NCBI GenBank assembly: GCA_021413825.1
Contig: JAIOPQ010000001.1
Coordinates: 1-64,000 of the forward strand
From: Spirochaetia bacterium
GTDB lineage: Bacteria > Spirochaetota > Leptospiria > Leptospirales > Leptonemataceae
Reading direction: 5' to 3'
DNA length: 64,000 nucleotides
This document shows positions 19,170-25,751 of this stretch, one piece after another. Numbering within the stretch: the first letter of the stretch is position 1; the number at the start of each line of letters is the position of its first letter. The notes under the pieces are model-generated. The model was not told the DNA's origin and made no database searches. It saw only the letters and a program-made list of their open reading frames with translations. The position numbers were made by a program, and so were the translations under genes.

Positions 19170-19898
19170 ATGTTTCGATTCTTGTATAATATCCAGACGC
19201 ATGCAAGAGCTCGCATGATTTTAGTCAGCTTTGCTTTCATTCTTTGCTCCGCAGACTGTCTGACAACGGTTCACACAAAGACCTTGCAAGAATATGCCAA
19301 TGCAAGACGTGAATTCGACACGGAGATTGTGAAAGGAAACGTTCAAATGGCTAAAGGAATCGCCTACCCGGACGGCTCAAGCGTCATTGCATTGTTTTCA
19401 GATACTCTTCAGGGTCCTGGACGCTTGCTTCGGTTTGAGGGAACCGCGGGGTCGTTGCGGTTGAGCGAAACCAGTCGATCCGGGGAAGGCAAACCAGCCC
19501 TGATTGTACGCCAGAATGCTTGTTGTATGGAAGATGCACCCTTCCGCGCTGTAATCTTCTCCAGACCAGGTGAGCCCATTACAGTAGATACAATTGTGCG
19601 CGAAAAGTTTCAGTTCAAGGACGCGCAGGCGGCAAACGTCCTGGGTGTAATTGATTTTACGAATGTGTACTCTGTTTCTGCGTACCTGCTTGTGTCAGAA
19701 AATGGAGTAATCAAATCCGTTGACGCCCTTATACCTGGATCCTACGAAACCGCCATGGAAAGGATTGATTGGAAAGTCAGGAGCCGACCAATCTATTTTG
19801 TTATGCACCTCGGGTATCTCGTTAGCGTGCCGCTTGACATTGTTACAGCACCGCTTCAGGGGCTGGCTCTACTCCTGACCCCTCCTGGGGCTAAATGA
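19170..19898 (+). CDS. Exported protein of unknown function
   Basis: 242 residues. The N-terminus has a hydrophobic segment (MILVSFAFILCSADC) that could be a signal peptide or lipoprotein signal; an ATG at 19215 is an alternative start, though GGTG precedes the one chosen. The middle is beta-rich without recognised motif and has an adjacent cysteine pair (NACCMEDAPF). The C-terminal PIYFVMHLGYLVSVPLDIVTAPLQG resembles the end of YceK-type lipoproteins, but only loosely. Downstream is a terminator-like hairpin. Function unknown. Confidence 0.7.
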   Translation: MFRFLYNIQTHARARMILVSFAFILCSADCLTTVHTKTLQEYANARREFDTEIVKGNVQMAKGIAYPDGSSVIALFSDTLQGPGRLLRFEGTAGSLRLSETSRSGEGKPALIVRQNACCMEDAPFRAVIFSRPGEPITVDTIVREKFQFKDAQAANVLGVIDFTNVYSVSAYLLVSENGVIKSVDALIPGSYETAMERIDWKVRSRPIYFVMHLGYLVSVPLDIVTAPLQGLALLLTPPGAK

Positions 19899-19926
19899 CT
19901 TTCTGGCGCTGCGCCGCACTGAATTC

Positions 19927-19951
19927 CCGAGGGAGCGATCTCCCCCGGTTT
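19927..19951. terminator. Terminator-like hairpin
   Basis: CCGAGGGAG (19927-19935) pairs with CTCCCCCGG (19940-19948) with one mismatch and a CGAT loop, followed by TTT. It separates the rightward exported-protein gene from the convergent YdhR-like gene. Confidence 0.55.
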
Positions 19952-19966
19952 CTCGGCCAAATTACA

Positions 19967-20533
19967 TCATTTACCAGCGTTCATCAGGATAATCGGGACA
20001 TGAAATGTTTCGACGCCAGCAGAGTTCTGTGGTTCTGCGTTTAACAGCTGTACCTGTGCCAGACTCTTCGCGTCCGTGCGGATGATGTACGTTCGCACGC
20101 TGGAATCAGAGTTGCCCATCTTCGATGGTGCCAGCGTGGCATAGGCATTGCCGGTGCTGACCGCCAGCATAGGGGGCCCTTCGATGATAGACACAACCTC
20201 ATAGCGGGGCACAGAAACCGAAACATTGTATTTCTTACTCCGCTCGGCAATCCATTCAGGAGTGAACCATGCATCGGCGGCCGCTTTGTTGCGCCACAAA
20301 TAGATTCCCCCGAAGGTTCCATCCTCACCAAATGTATAGTACTTAGCCATCAGTCCCGGCACAGCCTGATATTCGGCAATAGAATCTTTCATCTTTCCCT
20401 TAACCGCAAACTTTGGAGCATACCACGGAATCGGAATGCGCACAATAGTAACACACATCGGCTCAACCATCTCAGCTCCTCCTGTCTGCCCGACTGCAGA
20501 CAACAATACCAGACCAAGTAATACTTTCCTCAT
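19967..20533 (-). CDS. Exported YdhR-like (ferredoxin-fold monooxygenase-type) protein
   Basis: 188 residues from ATG 20533, chosen because AGGAGG lies four bases upstream and a signal peptide follows (MRKVLLGLVLLSAVGQTGGA). The mature part matches the YdhR/ABM pattern: an Ala/Tyr helix, VPGLMAKYYTFGEDGTFGGIYLWRNKAAADAWF, then EWIAERSKKYNV. Such proteins are small dimeric alpha-beta folds, some of them cofactor-free oxygenases; here only about the first half of the mature protein fits, and the rest is unassigned. It is divergent from a TetR gene across a shared operator, so expression is probably induced by whatever the TetR protein senses. Confidence 0.75.
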   Translation of the reverse strand: MRKVLLGLVLLSAVGQTGGAEMVEPMCVTIVRIPIPWYAPKFAVKGKMKDSIAEYQAVPGLMAKYYTFGEDGTFGGIYLWRNKAAADAWFTPEWIAERSKKYNVSVSVPRYEVVSIIEGPPMLAVSTGNAYATLAPSKMGNSDSSVRTYIIRTDAKSLAQVQLLNAEPQNSAGVETFHVPIILMNAGK

Positions 20534-20600
20534 ACATCCTCCTGAATGATACTTTACGCCCCACCCGGCCCCTACAGAATAGACCGACGAGTTCATTCTC

Positions 20601-20629
20601 TTGACAACAAATAGACCTACCGGTCTATT
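20601..20629 (+). promoter_or_regulatory. Promoter of the TetR gene
   Basis: TTGACA at 20601-20606, a 17-base spacer, then TCTATT at 20624-20629. The -35 is perfect. On the other strand TTGTCA (20607-20602), 18 bases, TCTATT (about 20583-20578) gives a mirror-image promoter for the YdhR-like gene, so the two share -35 DNA. Confidence 0.6.
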
Positions 20630-20632
20630 TGT
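20607..20632. promoter_or_regulatory. TetR/NemR-type operator
   Basis: A perfect 11-base inverted repeat: ACAAATAGACC and GGTCTATTTGT separated by TACC. The core TAGACCTACCGGTCTA closely matches the NemR-type box as I recall it. It fills the spacer of the TetR promoter and touches the shared -35, so binding would block both directions. A second half-site, AATAGACC, lies about 31 bases away over the YdhR -10 at about 20578-20585. Confidence 0.8.
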
Positions 20633-20648
20633 AAAGTCGGAACAATTT

Positions 20649-21233
20649 ATGACAAAACGCGATTACGAAAATTTCTCTCCGGAAAATCTGGCTGCGGCTG
20701 CGGCCGCTCTCTTCTACAAGCGAGGGTACGGAGTTGGATTAAATGAGATTCTTGAAACGGCAGGCATCTACAAAGCGACTTTTTACAAGTATTATGCGTC
20801 AAAAGACGACCTGGCTGCTGGTTATATCGACGTGAAGAAGACTGAACTGATTTCCTTATTGCGGCAACTAATGAAGAAATATCCGTTACCGGCAGAGTTC
20901 TTTTCTAACTGGGTAAAACTGCTGGCAAAGGGGGGCAAATCGCCAGACTTTTATGGATGTCCGTTTTCCAACCTGTTTGCGCAGACACTGCGCGAATCCG
21001 CACCGCTGGCCGAAAAATTGCAAAGTGCCATAAGGGAAATTCTCTCGGTTTTGAGCGAATACCTCCGTACTGCGCAACAGACAGGCTCTTTGAAAATTGA
21101 AGATAATGCCGATCAACTGGCAATGCGAACATTTACCCTGTACGAGGGAACCATGACGATGTACAATCTAACTGGAGACGCAGTTGTGTTCGCCCGGCTG
21201 AATGAGTACCTGGCGGAACTCTGCATGTCATGA
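20649..21233 (+). CDS. TetR-family transcriptional regulator
   Basis: 194 residues from ATG 20649; a TTG at 20601 is excluded because it is the -35 box. The N-terminal helix-turn-helix reads AAAALFYKRGYGVGLNEILETAGIYKATFYKYYASKDDLAAGYI, classic TetR. The ligand-binding part contains GCPFSNLFAQTLRES, with a Cys as in NemR/AcrR-like electrophile sensors (FGCPFSN-type motif), which agrees with the NemR-like operator just upstream. It probably represses itself and the divergent YdhR-like gene, and is released by a reactive electrophile; the inducer is inference. Confidence 0.9.
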   Translation: MTKRDYENFSPENLAAAAAALFYKRGYGVGLNEILETAGIYKATFYKYYASKDDLAAGYIDVKKTELISLLRQLMKKYPLPAEFFSNWVKLLAKGGKSPDFYGCPFSNLFAQTLRESAPLAEKLQSAIREILSVLSEYLRTAQQTGSLKIEDNADQLAMRTFTLYEGTMTMYNLTGDAVVFARLNEYLAELCMS

Positions 21234-21262
21234 GCATTTGTGGGGAAGCCGCCTGATTGGTT

Positions 21263-21283
21263 GCGAATAATACTGTTGTTCGC
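21263..21283. terminator. Hairpin between convergent genes
   Basis: GCGAATAAT pairs with GTTGTTCGC (two G-U pairs) over an ACT loop, followed by GCCCTTTG. It lies between the rightward TetR gene and the leftward sigma-partner gene. Confidence 0.5.
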
Positions 21284-21301
21284 GCCCTTTGATCTGTAGG
21301 A

Positions 21302-21919
21302 TCAGTCACCTGTAATTACAAAAGAAAACCCGTCTGAGTGATCTCCGGCCAAATCCAATTCATAGTGGCCACGATCCAGATGTTCAAATGCTACATTGCG
21401 TTCTTCTACTGGCAGAGTTCTTGATGCTACTATGCGTCCCTCTTTGCGAAGGCTTGCGCGCACAACACCAGAACATTTGATGCGCACTGCAATCATCACG
21501 TCGTCGTCTGATTCGCGAATAATTTGATATTCAAAATCTCCGCGGCGTTGCTGCACATGCACGACCGGTCTGCGTTCAACTGCAGCAGAGCGCAGTGGCT
21601 CAGCAAGACCCTCTTCCACAAAATAGGAAGCGCTATCTACAAGTGCCAATAGTTTATCGGCGGCACCCAGCTTGATAACGCATGAGGGTTGCTTAGCGCC
21701 CTTGAGCACGTTTTGCGTAATATTCAGTAAGACCTCTGGAACTGGAAGGAGTGGACCTTCCATTAGCTTTGCAGCCATATCGCTTAGAGCAGCCTGGTCT
21801 GGACGGACGAGCGACTCTGCAGCGAGCAATTCTTCGATGAAGAACAAATCGGCATCGACCTCGGTAGCGCGATCGTACAGCCCATCCGGGTCATTTAGGA
21901 AATCATGGATGGAGTTCAT
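21302..21919 (-). CDS. Putative partner of the adjacent sigma factor
   Basis: 205 residues, not recognised. The N-terminal 75 residues are acidic and helical (DLFFIEELLAAESLVRPDQAALSDMAAKLM); a middle segment covers VIKLGAADKLLALVD; the C-terminal 90 are beta-rich (VVHVQQRRGDFEYQII, VRIKCSGVVRASLRKEGRIVASR, HYELDLAGDHSDGFSFVI) like an Ig-type fold. No membrane segment, no zinc ligands. The start overlaps the sigma stop as ATGA (21916-21919), so both are made together; a soluble anti-sigma or effector is the natural guess from position only. Confidence 0.75.
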   Translation of the reverse strand: MNSIHDFLNDPDGLYDRATEVDADLFFIEELLAAESLVRPDQAALSDMAAKLMEGPLLPVPEVLLNITQNVLKGAKQPSCVIKLGAADKLLALVDSASYFVEEGLAEPLRSAAVERRPVVHVQQRRGDFEYQIIRESDDDVMIAVRIKCSGVVRASLRKEGRIVASRTLPVEERNVAFEHLDRGHYELDLAGDHSDGFSFVITGD

Positions 21920-22878
21920 GTATCATACTCTTTGACGGAGTTTATGTGCATTGCATTATAACGAGGCTCGATTTTTTTTAATTCTTTGAGTTTTTCAAAC
22001 GCACGCATAACGGTTACACTGACGCTGCCCTCTGGCATGGCCATGAGTGAAGCGATTTCCCTATAGGGCATTCGGACTACAAAGTGACCCTTCTCTTTAC
22101 GACCCAGCAACCGTGACCTTTGTGTCAGCTTCTTCTCAATGGCTCGATCCAGCTTGTCGACTTCAAAGGATCGATCCGGCCAACCTCCCGAGCCTATAAT
22201 ACGCTCGCGCTTGCCACGCAGATCGAGTACTGCCACATAGAGCGAAGTTATTTTGTCTTCATTTGCCAGATTGGTTAGCTCCCGATCTGACAGAGAGTCT
22301 TTGAGGCCGGCAATTCTCGCACCAACCTCTTCCACAGATAGCCCTGACCTGGAGGAGATGTGTGCCAGCTCATCCGAGTTCAGTTCCAGGTAATATAAGA
22401 ACGTGAGCTTGACCAGCGTCCGCGATTCTATTGGAAGCAGACCCAACCAGCTGTGGACAAGCGGATCAGTTTCACGAGGTGGCTGGGCCGCGATCTGGTC
22501 CGGTAGCAGGGTCGAATCTTGACGCCTGAATCGTGTGAGGCGCAGCCAGTCAATTACCAGGTTCCTGAGTACGGAATAGAACCATGTTCTGAATGTTGAC
22601 TTGCCCTGGAAGGATTTGAACCGATTTCCGCCCCTCAAATGCTCAAGGGCATACAGATAGAAATCAGAAGCCGAGTCTTCATCCAGGTGAAATACACGAA
22701 TTGGAAAGTTGTACATATCCGCCGAATAGGCGCGAAAGAACTCTGCAATTGCCTCGGGCTCACCCTGACCGCAACGCTGCACCAGAGAAAGGATTGCCCC
22801 AGGATCGGGGGCTGGTCTGCTGGACTCGTCCTTCACAAATACAACGGTTTCACATTCATGACCTGGTTTCGACTCCAT
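21916..22878 (-). CDS. ECF-like sigma factor with two region-4-like modules
   Basis: 320 residues, long for an ECF sigma. Region 2 spans about 45-115 (FFRAYSADMYNFPIRVF, SASDFYLYALEHLRG, STFRTWFYSVLRNLVIDWLR). A first region-4-like helix-turn-helix lies at about 145-195 (GLLPIESRTLVKLTFLYYLELNSDELAHISSRSGLSVEEV), then a 70-residue linker, then a second at about 268-300 (MPYREIASLMAMPEGSVSVTVMRAFEKLKEL). Which one reads the -35 is unclear. The start at 22878 has no clear ribosome-binding site and overlaps by 21 bases the start of the divergent peptidase. Confidence 0.85.
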   Translation of the reverse strand: MESKPGHECETVVFVKDESSRPAPDPGAILSLVQRCGQGEPEAIAEFFRAYSADMYNFPIRVFHLDEDSASDFYLYALEHLRGGNRFKSFQGKSTFRTWFYSVLRNLVIDWLRLTRFRRQDSTLLPDQIAAQPPRETDPLVHSWLGLLPIESRTLVKLTFLYYLELNSDELAHISSRSGLSVEEVGARIAGLKDSLSDRELTNLANEDKITSLYVAVLDLRGKRERIIGSGGWPDRSFEVDKLDRAIEKKLTQRSRLLGRKEKGHFVVRMPYREIASLMAMPEGSVSVTVMRAFEKLKELKKIEPRYNAMHINSVKEYDT

Positions 22879-23775
22879 TTTTCAATTTTTGTAGCTGCTG
22901 GAGCAGTTTTATTCGCTGCCCTGGGTGCTGGCCTCGTGGCAGAGGAAGGCCCTCAGTTCAATTGGCCTATAGCTCGGGGCTTCCCTGAGCTTCGGGGACT
23001 AACGTCAACTTTCGGCGAATCGCGCGAAGATCACTTTCACAACGGAGTGGATATCGCCGGGATAAACGACGATGTAAAGCCCGTGGCTCCTGGCACAATT
23101 CTATTTACGCGCCACGCAGAGGATGACCCATTCGCACCCCTGATTGGGCCCGGGAATTTCGCAATTGTGGATCATGGAAAGGGTTGGTGGTCCGGTTATT
23201 TTCACCTGAGCAAACTGAAGACGCGCGGCGGGCCAGTGGACAGCAGCACAACCATAGGTTCATCAGGCAATACCGGCCATAGCGGTGGCGCGCATTTACA
23301 CTTCTTTATTTCCAAAGATTACGGCAAAACAATGGTAAATCCATTGATAGTTCTGCCCGGCACAGTCGATCAAAATCCACCGGATATTGGCGCTCTGACA
23401 ATAGTTACGCCTACTACCAAAACAAATGTTCCGCCAGGCAAACTGAGCCATGTGCGACTCAGCCAGGCGTTTCCAGTTTACATTACGGTAATCGATCCGG
23501 GCCTTGAGAGAAACACAAACCGTGGCATCTATGAACTGCGCTGGAAGCTGAACTCTGCGCCTGAAGAAGTGCGGACCTTTCAGAAGTTAATCGTTCAAAA
23601 CGGCGAGTGGAAGTTAGATGGAAAAGCGTTCGATGACGTATTTGGCCAGGGGCTTTATTTCCTGGGCAAGCTGGGCTTTCAAAATGGTTCTAATACTCTT
23701 CGTGTAGTTGCAGTTGATCAGGCCGGGAACAAATCAGAAGCTGAGTTTCAGCTTGATGTCCAACGAATGTACTAG
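22858..23775 (+). CDS. Exported M23 (LytM-type) metallopeptidase
   Basis: 305 residues. The ATG at 22858 begins a signal-like segment (FSIFVAAGAVLFAALGAGLVAEEG). The LytM domain holds the zinc ligands in HNGVDIAG and HLHFFIS (HxxxD and HxH), with the substrate loop around GPGNFAIVDHGKGWWSGYFHLSK. A beta-rich C-terminal domain (about 180-305) of Ig type follows. Probably a peptidoglycan endopeptidase or, if inactive, an amidase activator. Its 5' end overlaps the sigma gene head to head by 21 bases, and its stop overlaps the next gene's stop by four. Confidence 0.88.
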   Translation: MTWFRLHFSIFVAAGAVLFAALGAGLVAEEGPQFNWPIARGFPELRGLTSTFGESREDHFHNGVDIAGINDDVKPVAPGTILFTRHAEDDPFAPLIGPGNFAIVDHGKGWWSGYFHLSKLKTRGGPVDSSTTIGSSGNTGHSGGAHLHFFISKDYGKTMVNPLIVLPGTVDQNPPDIGALTIVTPTTKTNVPPGKLSHVRLSQAFPVYITVIDPGLERNTNRGIYELRWKLNSAPEEVRTFQKLIVQNGEWKLDGKAFDDVFGQGLYFLGKLGFQNGSNTLRVVAVDQAGNKSEAEFQLDVQRMY

Positions 23776-25751
23776 CGGTTATTCTTAACTTCAGTAACTG
23801 CAATCTTACGCACTCGATCCCCTGGGAAAATTGCCGAAGGCGACAAGCCTTTCTCTGCAGCAGCACGTGCCACATAGTAAGACGTTTCCTCTACGCGAAG
23901 TTTGCCCACTGCATGCCCGGCCCGTTCCACTTCAAGCCAGTCGCCCTTACTGAAGCCATCGCTCTTACCTGCATTCAGGTAAATAGAAGAGCCGCTTACA
24001 CGAGCTACCTGACCGGATGCAGGAAGGAGTGCTGCAATTCTAGAAGCAGCGCGCGCTGATATGCGATGCAGTGCGTCCTCGCCATCTTCCGCTGTTTCAA
24101 AGCGATCCAGAATCTTTCCGCCGCGCCTGTCATAGACTTCAAACTTAACACGGGCACCTTTCTCACGCAGGGTGAAATTGCCGGCAACTATGGCTGAGAT
24201 TGTATCATCCTTATCATTTAGAAAACGCATAGCTTCGGGGCTGTATTGGACCGGCCCTTGAATCCCTTCTACGCGACGAATTGTATCAAATAATTTTCTA
24301 CGGAACGCTTCGGGAGCCGGGACAGCCTTTACGGTCAAATGATCACGCAACGCCATCGAAAGAATTTCCCCTGCATCTGGAATGCGCGGAAACGGACTCT
24401 CTGATCTAAAATCAAAAACCAGGATGCGATGGGGTGTTCGAATCACGTTTGCGCGTGACCCGTTATTCGATATTGTAAGTAAATTTTCCCGCATTGCCAG
24501 ATCGCGGTTCTTCTGACGAAGAGCTTCATCGATTCTAAATTGAACGGATGGACTGTCATCCAATTCACGCAGCCTAAGCAACCCGTCCAGGTAACCTTCA
24601 TAATTGCCCTCGCGCATTGCTCGATCGATTTCAATATTCAATGATTCTTTACCAGGCATGAATTCTAAGGCTCTTCTGGCGTGGAAATCGCGTAGATCAG
24701 TACGACCGGCTCTGGTTGCAAAGGACATAAGGTTCAAATGAAATCGACCAACGCTTCGTCGGGCTTCCAGACCACCGGTTCCTTCATTTGAAGCCAGGAA
24801 CTGTTCGTATCTGTAGCGAATGAGGGAATCTTCCGGTGCAAGGCGCAATGCCTGTTGAAATCCATGCAGCGCCTCGGCAGGCTGCTTGCCACCGCTGAGC
24901 ACCGCACTCAAATACTGCCACTGAGCATTCTGTGGTTCCTGCTCGATTAGGGAACGAACACGGCCGAGAGTGTCACCTGTCTGACCTGAGTACATTTCAA
25001 GCAGAATCAGGTTCTTCTGTGCTGGAACATTGTCTTCGGAAATATCGAGTGCGGTGCGATAGGAACGTTTTCCAATTTCAACGAGACGCCTGCGCTCGAC
25101 TGGATCCTTTTCAGTGAGCAGTCGCCTAAAAGCTATGTCCCCTTCAGCCAGATGAACTTCAGGATTTTCTGGATCAATCCGACGCGCCCGCGCAATGTAG
25201 CTTGCTGCTTTCTGTGTTCTACTTCTGTCCGTCTCAAGAACCGCAAGTGAAAGCAAGCTTGGCAAATGGAGTGGATTTTTTTTAAGCGCGCGATCAAAAT
25301 ATCCGGCTGCAAGATCTTTTCTGCCAAGGCGCCAGTGCAAATCACCTCTGGCGTGCAGCGCATTTTCGTTGGAGGGATCACGGGCTTCCGCTTTCTTGAG
25401 TACCACGTCTGCCGCTGCTAGATTGCCACTTAACGTCAAAACCCTGGCATTCCCAATCAGTGCTCGAGTATTTTCAGCTTCCTGTGTTAGAACGCGTTCG
25501 TAGCTTTGCCTGGCGCGCGCAAGATCGCCTAACTGTAGACTCAAATCCCCATCTGCAAGCGCAGCTTCGCGATAGGATGGGTTAATTTCAAGGGCTCGCC
25601 TAAAATAGAATCGCGCATTCTCCCGATCACCGCGCGCAAGGGCGCTCACTCCATCCTGATACACCTTTGAAGCACTCTCAGCCTGGAGCTGGCCCATTGC
25701 CAGAAACAGCGTCAGACAGATCAGGGATCTATTCAGCCCTTGACGGAACAA
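23772..25751 (-). CDS. Exported TPR protein with FlgT-like C-terminus
   Basis: 659 residues; TTG start at 25751 with GGAGG five to six bases upstream. Signal peptide LICLTLFLAMGQLQA. Residues about 27-330 form around nine TPR repeats. Residues about 430-570 resemble the N-terminal/middle domain of FlgT or TolB-N/CsgG-like folds (HRILVFDFRSESPF, SAIVAGNFTLREKGARVKFEVYDRRGGKILDRFE). The last 70 (GQVARVSGSSIYLNAGKSDGFSKGDWLEV) fit the FlgT C-terminal SH3-like domain. It overlaps the upstream VWA gene by 23 bases. Likely a periplasmic scaffold; a link to motility is only suggested by the FlgT-like part. Confidence 0.82.
   Translation of the reverse strand: MFRQGLNRSLICLTLFLAMGQLQAESASKVYQDGVSALARGDRENARFYFRRALEINPSYREAALADGDLSLQLGDLARARQSYERVLTQEAENTRALIGNARVLTLSGNLAAADVVLKKAEARDPSNENALHARGDLHWRLGRKDLAAGYFDRALKKNPLHLPSLLSLAVLETDRSRTQKAASYIARARRIDPENPEVHLAEGDIAFRRLLTEKDPVERRRLVEIGKRSYRTALDISEDNVPAQKNLILLEMYSGQTGDTLGRVRSLIEQEPQNAQWQYLSAVLSGGKQPAEALHGFQQALRLAPEDSLIRYRYEQFLASNEGTGGLEARRSVGRFHLNLMSFATRAGRTDLRDFHARRALEFMPGKESLNIEIDRAMREGNYEGYLDGLLRLRELDDSPSVQFRIDEALRQKNRDLAMRENLLTISNNGSRANVIRTPHRILVFDFRSESPFPRIPDAGEILSMALRDHLTVKAVPAPEAFRRKLFDTIRRVEGIQGPVQYSPEAMRFLNDKDDTISAIVAGNFTLREKGARVKFEVYDRRGGKILDRFETAEDGEDALHRISARAASRIAALLPASGQVARVSGSSIYLNAGKSDGFSKGDWLEVERAGHAVGKLRVEETSYYVARAAAEKGLSPSAIFPGDRVRKIAVTEVKNNR

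Noticed and set aside
20601..20648. TTG start for the TetR gene at 20601
   Set aside because: This TTG is the TTGACA -35 box and the next bases are the operator; ATG 20649 fits the family start.
22639..22857. Longer N-terminal reading of the M23 peptidase gene
   Set aside because: It is the antisense of the sigma factor coding region and lies ahead of a clear signal peptide starting at 22858.
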